A DNA stretch of 46,300 bases. Origin: JAUXFK01 sp034189035. Its GTDB lineage: Bacteria; Desulfobacterota; UBA8473. The stretch covers positions 1 to 46,300 of the forward strand of contig JAXHVA010000030.1 in NCBI GenBank assembly GCA_034189035.1, given 5' to 3'. The stretch's first letter is position 1. Every line of letters begins with the position of its first letter. A program made the translations under genes and the position numbers. The notes under the pieces are model-generated. The model was not told where the DNA came from, did no database searches, and worked only from the letters and a program-made list of their open reading frames with translations. Of this stretch, positions 43,699 to 46,300 are shown in pieces.

Positions 43699-43861
43699 TA
43701 GCTAAATAATACTCTTGTTAAATTTTATTCAATGAAAAGATTACTTTTACTTGAATTTATTACTTTTTTCATTAAAAATAATTATATTTCATTATTTAAC
43801 ATGTTTATCTAAAAACAAGGTTTCCTAATAGCGTTATGTAAATAGTTAGCTCCTACGACAG

Positions 43862-43985
43862 TTAAATTTTAATGCGTTTACTGTTTGAGTGTCAATGTGA
43901 GTGTATAAGAATAGAGCAATTGAAAGCACTATATTGTCTTTTTCTCACTCACTTTAATGCGAGTTTTACACGGCTTAAAATTTAA
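43862..43985. repeat. AT-rich segment bounded by inverted TTAAATTTTAA
   Basis: TTAAATTTTAA (43862-43872) and TTAAAATTTAA (43975-43985) are exact inverted repeats bounding about 124 bp. The left portion (43861-43893) resembles 2824-2855 downstream of hdrA, sharing AAATTTTAATGC and then ACTGT-TGAG-GTC. This may be a second dispersed repeat family. Confidence 0.5.
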
Positions 43986-44012
43986 TTGCCGCTTTTTGCG
44001 ACTTTTTTTAAA

Positions 44013-44192
44013 AGACTGAACTGGTAAATAACGAGGAATTTTATCTCGTATAATTTAACGTGAAGACTTTTACCGCCCTGCAGAATATGCTTTGCCTTTT
44101 ACAGGGCAAATCGGAAAGTAATGGCATATTTTGAAGACGAATGCTGAGCCTGAAGCAATAACTTGCAAACTGGCCATTATTGGATGGAAACT
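44013..44192. repeat. MITE-like repeat, copy 8 (opposite orientation)
   Basis: The reverse complement starts AGTTTCCATCCAATAATGG at 44192 and aligns along its length with copy 7, including CAGGCTCA, GGCAAAGCATATTCTGC and AAAGTCTTCAC. The other end (AGACTGAACTGG at 44013) is diverged. The remaining copies in the ribosomal operons point the other way. Confidence 0.75.
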
Positions 44193-44522
44193 AAACGACT
44201 TTTTATTTTATAAATTCTTAAATATTTACAATTCCATTTATATAATCAGGACCCTATAATTACACAAATTTTATACCAGACATAAAATTATGTCAAGCAT
44301 TCTTTAATTAAATACAACGAAAAATTATTTGCTCTCAAAATTATTTTTTTCTATTTAAAATGGGCCGTTTTGTATTTGATTAAGATTGACAAGTCCCTCT
44401 TATTATGATAAAGATGAATTATAGAAGGGAAAGTCATTTTTATTTAAAAAGTGTTTTTAAATAATCATTTTTTACAAATGCCTCCCCCCTATTTTATTAA
44501 GTATTTTATCGTAGAAATAACC

Positions 44523-44615
44523 CATTATCCATCCCTTTTTTGGGCCGATATTTTATAACCCCCCCCCTTTTTTTTTCAACTTTTAGACAAAATTTCTCAG
44601 TCCTGAATGGACACT
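44523..44615. repeat. MITE-like repeat, copy 9 (internally shortened)
   Basis: The right part GACAAAATTTCTCAG and then GAATGGACACT matches the family terminus well. The left part ATTATCCATCCCTTTTTTGG is a plausible other end. Most of the middle is replaced by C and T runs, giving only about 93 bp. It lies upstream of ndk. Confidence 0.5.
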
Positions 44616-44707
44616 ATTTATAAATAACTCAAAAAGTTCGTAAAAACCATTAAGTCATTATTGAGTTGAACTTTTACAGAAAATCTTTTATGTATCCAGG
44701 AGGTCAT

Positions 44708-45127
44708 ATGGAAAGGACACTGTCAATAATTAAACCTGACGGCGTGAGTAAAAATATAATTGGGGAAGTAATTAAACGATTTGAAAAAAATGGTTTAAAA
44801 GTAGTAGCCATGAAAATGTTGTGGATGAACAAAGATGAAGCAAAGGGATTCTATGATGTCCATAAGAACAAAGACTTTTTTAATAGCCTTACAGATTTCA
44901 TGTCTTCTGGCCCAGCAGTCGTAATGGTACTCGAAGGTCAAAATGCAATCGCAAAAAATCGTGAAATAATGGGTGCTACAAATCCAAAAGAGGCCAATCA
45001 AGGAACAATAAGGAAAGAGTTTGCATCTAGTATTGAGAAGAATATCGTACATGGCTCAGACTCTCCAAAAACTGCTGCTTTTGAGATCAGTTACTTCTTT
45101 AACGCACTAGAAATATTTTATCATTGA
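44708..45127 (+). CDS. ndk: Nucleoside diphosphate kinase
   Basis: Transfers the terminal phosphate between nucleoside triphosphates and diphosphates through a phosphohistidine. From the ATG at 44708 (AGGAGG 4 bp upstream) it has 139 residues: MERTLSIIKPDGVSKNIIGE, SGPAVVMVLEGQNAIAKNRE and the active-site NIVHGSDS with H115. The open frame begins 14 codons earlier without support. rlmN follows after 9 bp, so the two are likely one operon. Confidence 0.97.
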   Translation: MERTLSIIKPDGVSKNIIGEVIKRFEKNGLKVVAMKMLWMNKDEAKGFYDVHKNKDFFNSLTDFMSSGPAVVMVLEGQNAIAKNREIMGATNPKEANQGTIRKEFASSIEKNIVHGSDSPKTAAFEISYFFNALEIFYH

Positions 45128-45136
45128 ACCATAGCT

Positions 45137-46183
45137 ATGCTCGATATTAAAGATATGTCGGCAGATGAATTAGAGAATCTCCTGTTGAACTTGGGTGAGA
45201 ATCGATACAGGGCCGCCCAGATAAACAAATGGGTATATCGTTTTGCAGCTACCTCATTTGACGAAATGACCAACATCTCGAAAGCACTCAAGGAAAAATT
45301 AAGCAAACAACTCTATATCAGTCTATTGAGCCCTATCAAATATCTCAAGTCAAAGGACGGCACTCGAAAATATCTCTTTAAGCTTGAAGATGAAAGCCTG
45401 ATTGAAAGCGTCATCATACCTGAAATAAGCCGACTAACTCTTTGCATCTCTACTCAAGTAGGTTGCAAACTGGGATGTAAGTTTTGTTTAACCGGTAATG
45501 GAGGATTCATAAGAAATTTAAAAACAGCGGAGATAATAAACCAGATCTGTTCTATCAAGGATTCCCTGCCAGAGAACGAAAACATATCAAACATTGTCTT
45601 AATGGGCATGGGAGAACCCCTGGCAAACTATAAGAATACATTAAAAGCCCTCCATATTATTACAGATCCAGTAGGCTTACAATTCTCCCCACGAAAGGTA
45701 ACTCTTTCTACAGCAGGTTTAGTGCCAGGTATAATACGTTTGGGAAAAGACACAAAAATCAATCTTGCAGTTTCTCTCAATGCTACAGAAGATGATACCA
45801 GGGACTACCTAATGCCTATTAACAGAAAGTATCCACTCGATACACTTCTAAAGGCCTGTCGTGAGTATCCTCTGCCGACGAGAAAAAGAATCACCTTTGA
45901 ATATATTCTTATCAAAGGAATAAACGACTCTGTTGATGATTCTAAAAGATTGGTAAATATCCTCAAAGGAATTAGGTGTAAGATTAATCTGATATCCTTT
46001 AATGAACACCCGTACTGCGAGTTTAAAAGCCCAGATAATCAAACAATAAATGCTTTCCAACAGGTTTTGATCAAATCTCATTACACCTCCATAATTCGAG
46101 CCAGTAAAGGAAAGGATATTCTCGCAGCCTGTGGTCAACTCGGAGGAAAGCAACTCCAACTGAGAGAGAAGACCCCTATCTAG
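45137..46183 (+). CDS. rlmN: Dual-specificity RNA methyltransferase RlmN
   Basis: Radical-SAM enzyme that methylates C2 of A2503 in 23S rRNA and A37 in some tRNAs. The 348 residues carry the cluster motif C110-x3-C114-x2-C117 (GCKLGCKFCLTG), VLMGMGEPLANY, VTLSTAGLVPGI and FEYILIKGINDS. The C-terminal cysteine in ASKGKDILAACGQL (C332) is the residue that is methylated during catalysis in the family. Cfr resistance enzymes are related, but the RlmN-like sequence and the ndk neighbour favour the housekeeping gene. No strong Shine-Dalgarno sequence is visible; it may be coupled to ndk. Confidence 0.95.
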   Translation: MLDIKDMSADELENLLLNLGENRYRAAQINKWVYRFAATSFDEMTNISKALKEKLSKQLYISLLSPIKYLKSKDGTRKYLFKLEDESLIESVIIPEISRLTLCISTQVGCKLGCKFCLTGNGGFIRNLKTAEIINQICSIKDSLPENENISNIVLMGMGEPLANYKNTLKALHIITDPVGLQFSPRKVTLSTAGLVPGIIRLGKDTKINLAVSLNATEDDTRDYLMPINRKYPLDTLLKACREYPLPTRKRITFEYILIKGINDSVDDSKRLVNILKGIRCKINLISFNEHPYCEFKSPDNQTINAFQQVLIKSHYTSIIRASKGKDILAACGQLGGKQLQLREKTPI

Positions 46184-46190
46184 TGTCATT

Positions 46191-46298
46191 TCAAGTGTTA
46201 ATTAACGGATAAAAACGCGCCAGTTTGATTCTGGCATCATCTGTAGTAAATTGCCAATTCACAGTCGATTTATTTTTATCGTGGTAATCCTGCCAGGC
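46191..46298 (-). mobile_element. C-terminal end of an IS630-type transposase, cut by the window edge
   Basis: The minus strand reads AWQDYHDKNKSTVNWQFTTD and DARIKLARFYPLINT before a TGA at 46191-46193. The W-Q-F-T-T-x-D-A-R-I-K-L pattern followed by a short tail is typical of the C-terminus of IS630-family (Tc1/mariner-like) DDE transposases. The catalytic residues lie outside the window. The gene converges on rlmN with 7 bp between the two stop codons, so the insertion sequence lies immediately downstream of rlmN. Confidence 0.75.
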
Positions 46299-46300
46299 GG

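Larger units (their letters stand above)
43699..44707. other. Repeat-rich intergenic region between the divergent tRNA-tuf and ndk operons
   Basis: About 1 kb without a gene. It holds an inverted-repeat segment (43862-43985), MITE-like copy 8 in the opposite orientation (44013-44192), a shortened copy 9 (44523-44615) and a run of nine C at 44559-44567. TTGACA at 44386-44391 may belong to an ndk promoter, but its -10 box is unclear. Confidence 0.6.

Noticed and set aside
1..46300. CRISPR array, toxin-antitoxin, prophage or defence genes
   Set aside because: No regularly spaced repeats and no such gene families were seen. The accessory content is limited to insertion-sequence fragments and small repeats.

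Overview
The window reads as the genome backbone of a low-GC, anaerobic, Desulfobacterota-like bacterium (inference). Three things point that way: a heterodisulfide reductase A subunit with an in-frame UGA that looks like selenocysteine, bacterial-type AspRS, EF-Tu and RNA polymerase, and the classic thrU-tyrU-glyT-thrT-tuf tRNA/EF-Tu cluster. The HdrA type is known from sulfate reducers, syntrophs and methanogens. The ribosomal proteins L24, L33, L36, S4 and S14 and adenylate kinase all keep their zinc-type cysteines. Partial transposase genes run off both ends of the window, so it may be a contig that broke at insertion sequences.

Layout. 1-2758 (+): a transposase fragment, a duplicated promoter segment, and hdrA, an 806-residue HdrA-MvhD fusion read through UGA at 947-949. 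2892-8100 (-): aspS, a decayed PAS-domain membrane sensor, a polyprenyl diphosphate synthase, comF and rsfS. 8485-43659 (-): one long co-oriented run which, in transcription order, is tRNA-Thr, Tyr, Gly, Thr, tuf, rpmG, tRNA-Trp, secE, nusG, rplKA, rplJL, rpoBC, rpsL, rpsG, fusA, a second tuf, then the complete S10, spc and alpha operons with adk and infA inserted before rpmJ, closing with a terminator after rplQ. 43660-44707: non-coding, rich in repeats. 44708-46183 (+): ndk and rlmN. 46191-46298 (-): the end of an IS630-type transposase.

Two features stand out. First, hdrA: the UGA replaces a cysteine of a conserved HdrA motif and is followed at the right distance by a perfect 7-bp hairpin with a GGUC loop, as in bacterial SECIS elements. 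Second, a family of about 90-190-bp MITE-like repeats with terminal inverted repeats (consensus AGTGTCCATCCATAAATGG) fills several intergenic spacers inside the ribosomal operons almost exactly. At rpmJ and rpmG the repeat tip appears to supply the TAG stop codon.

The genes work together as the translation and transcription core (ribosome, EF-Tu, EF-G, IF-1, RNA polymerase, NusG, SecYE, tRNAs). Small housekeeping genes (aspS, rsfS, comF, ndk, rlmN) and one energy-metabolism electron carrier (HdrA) flank it.
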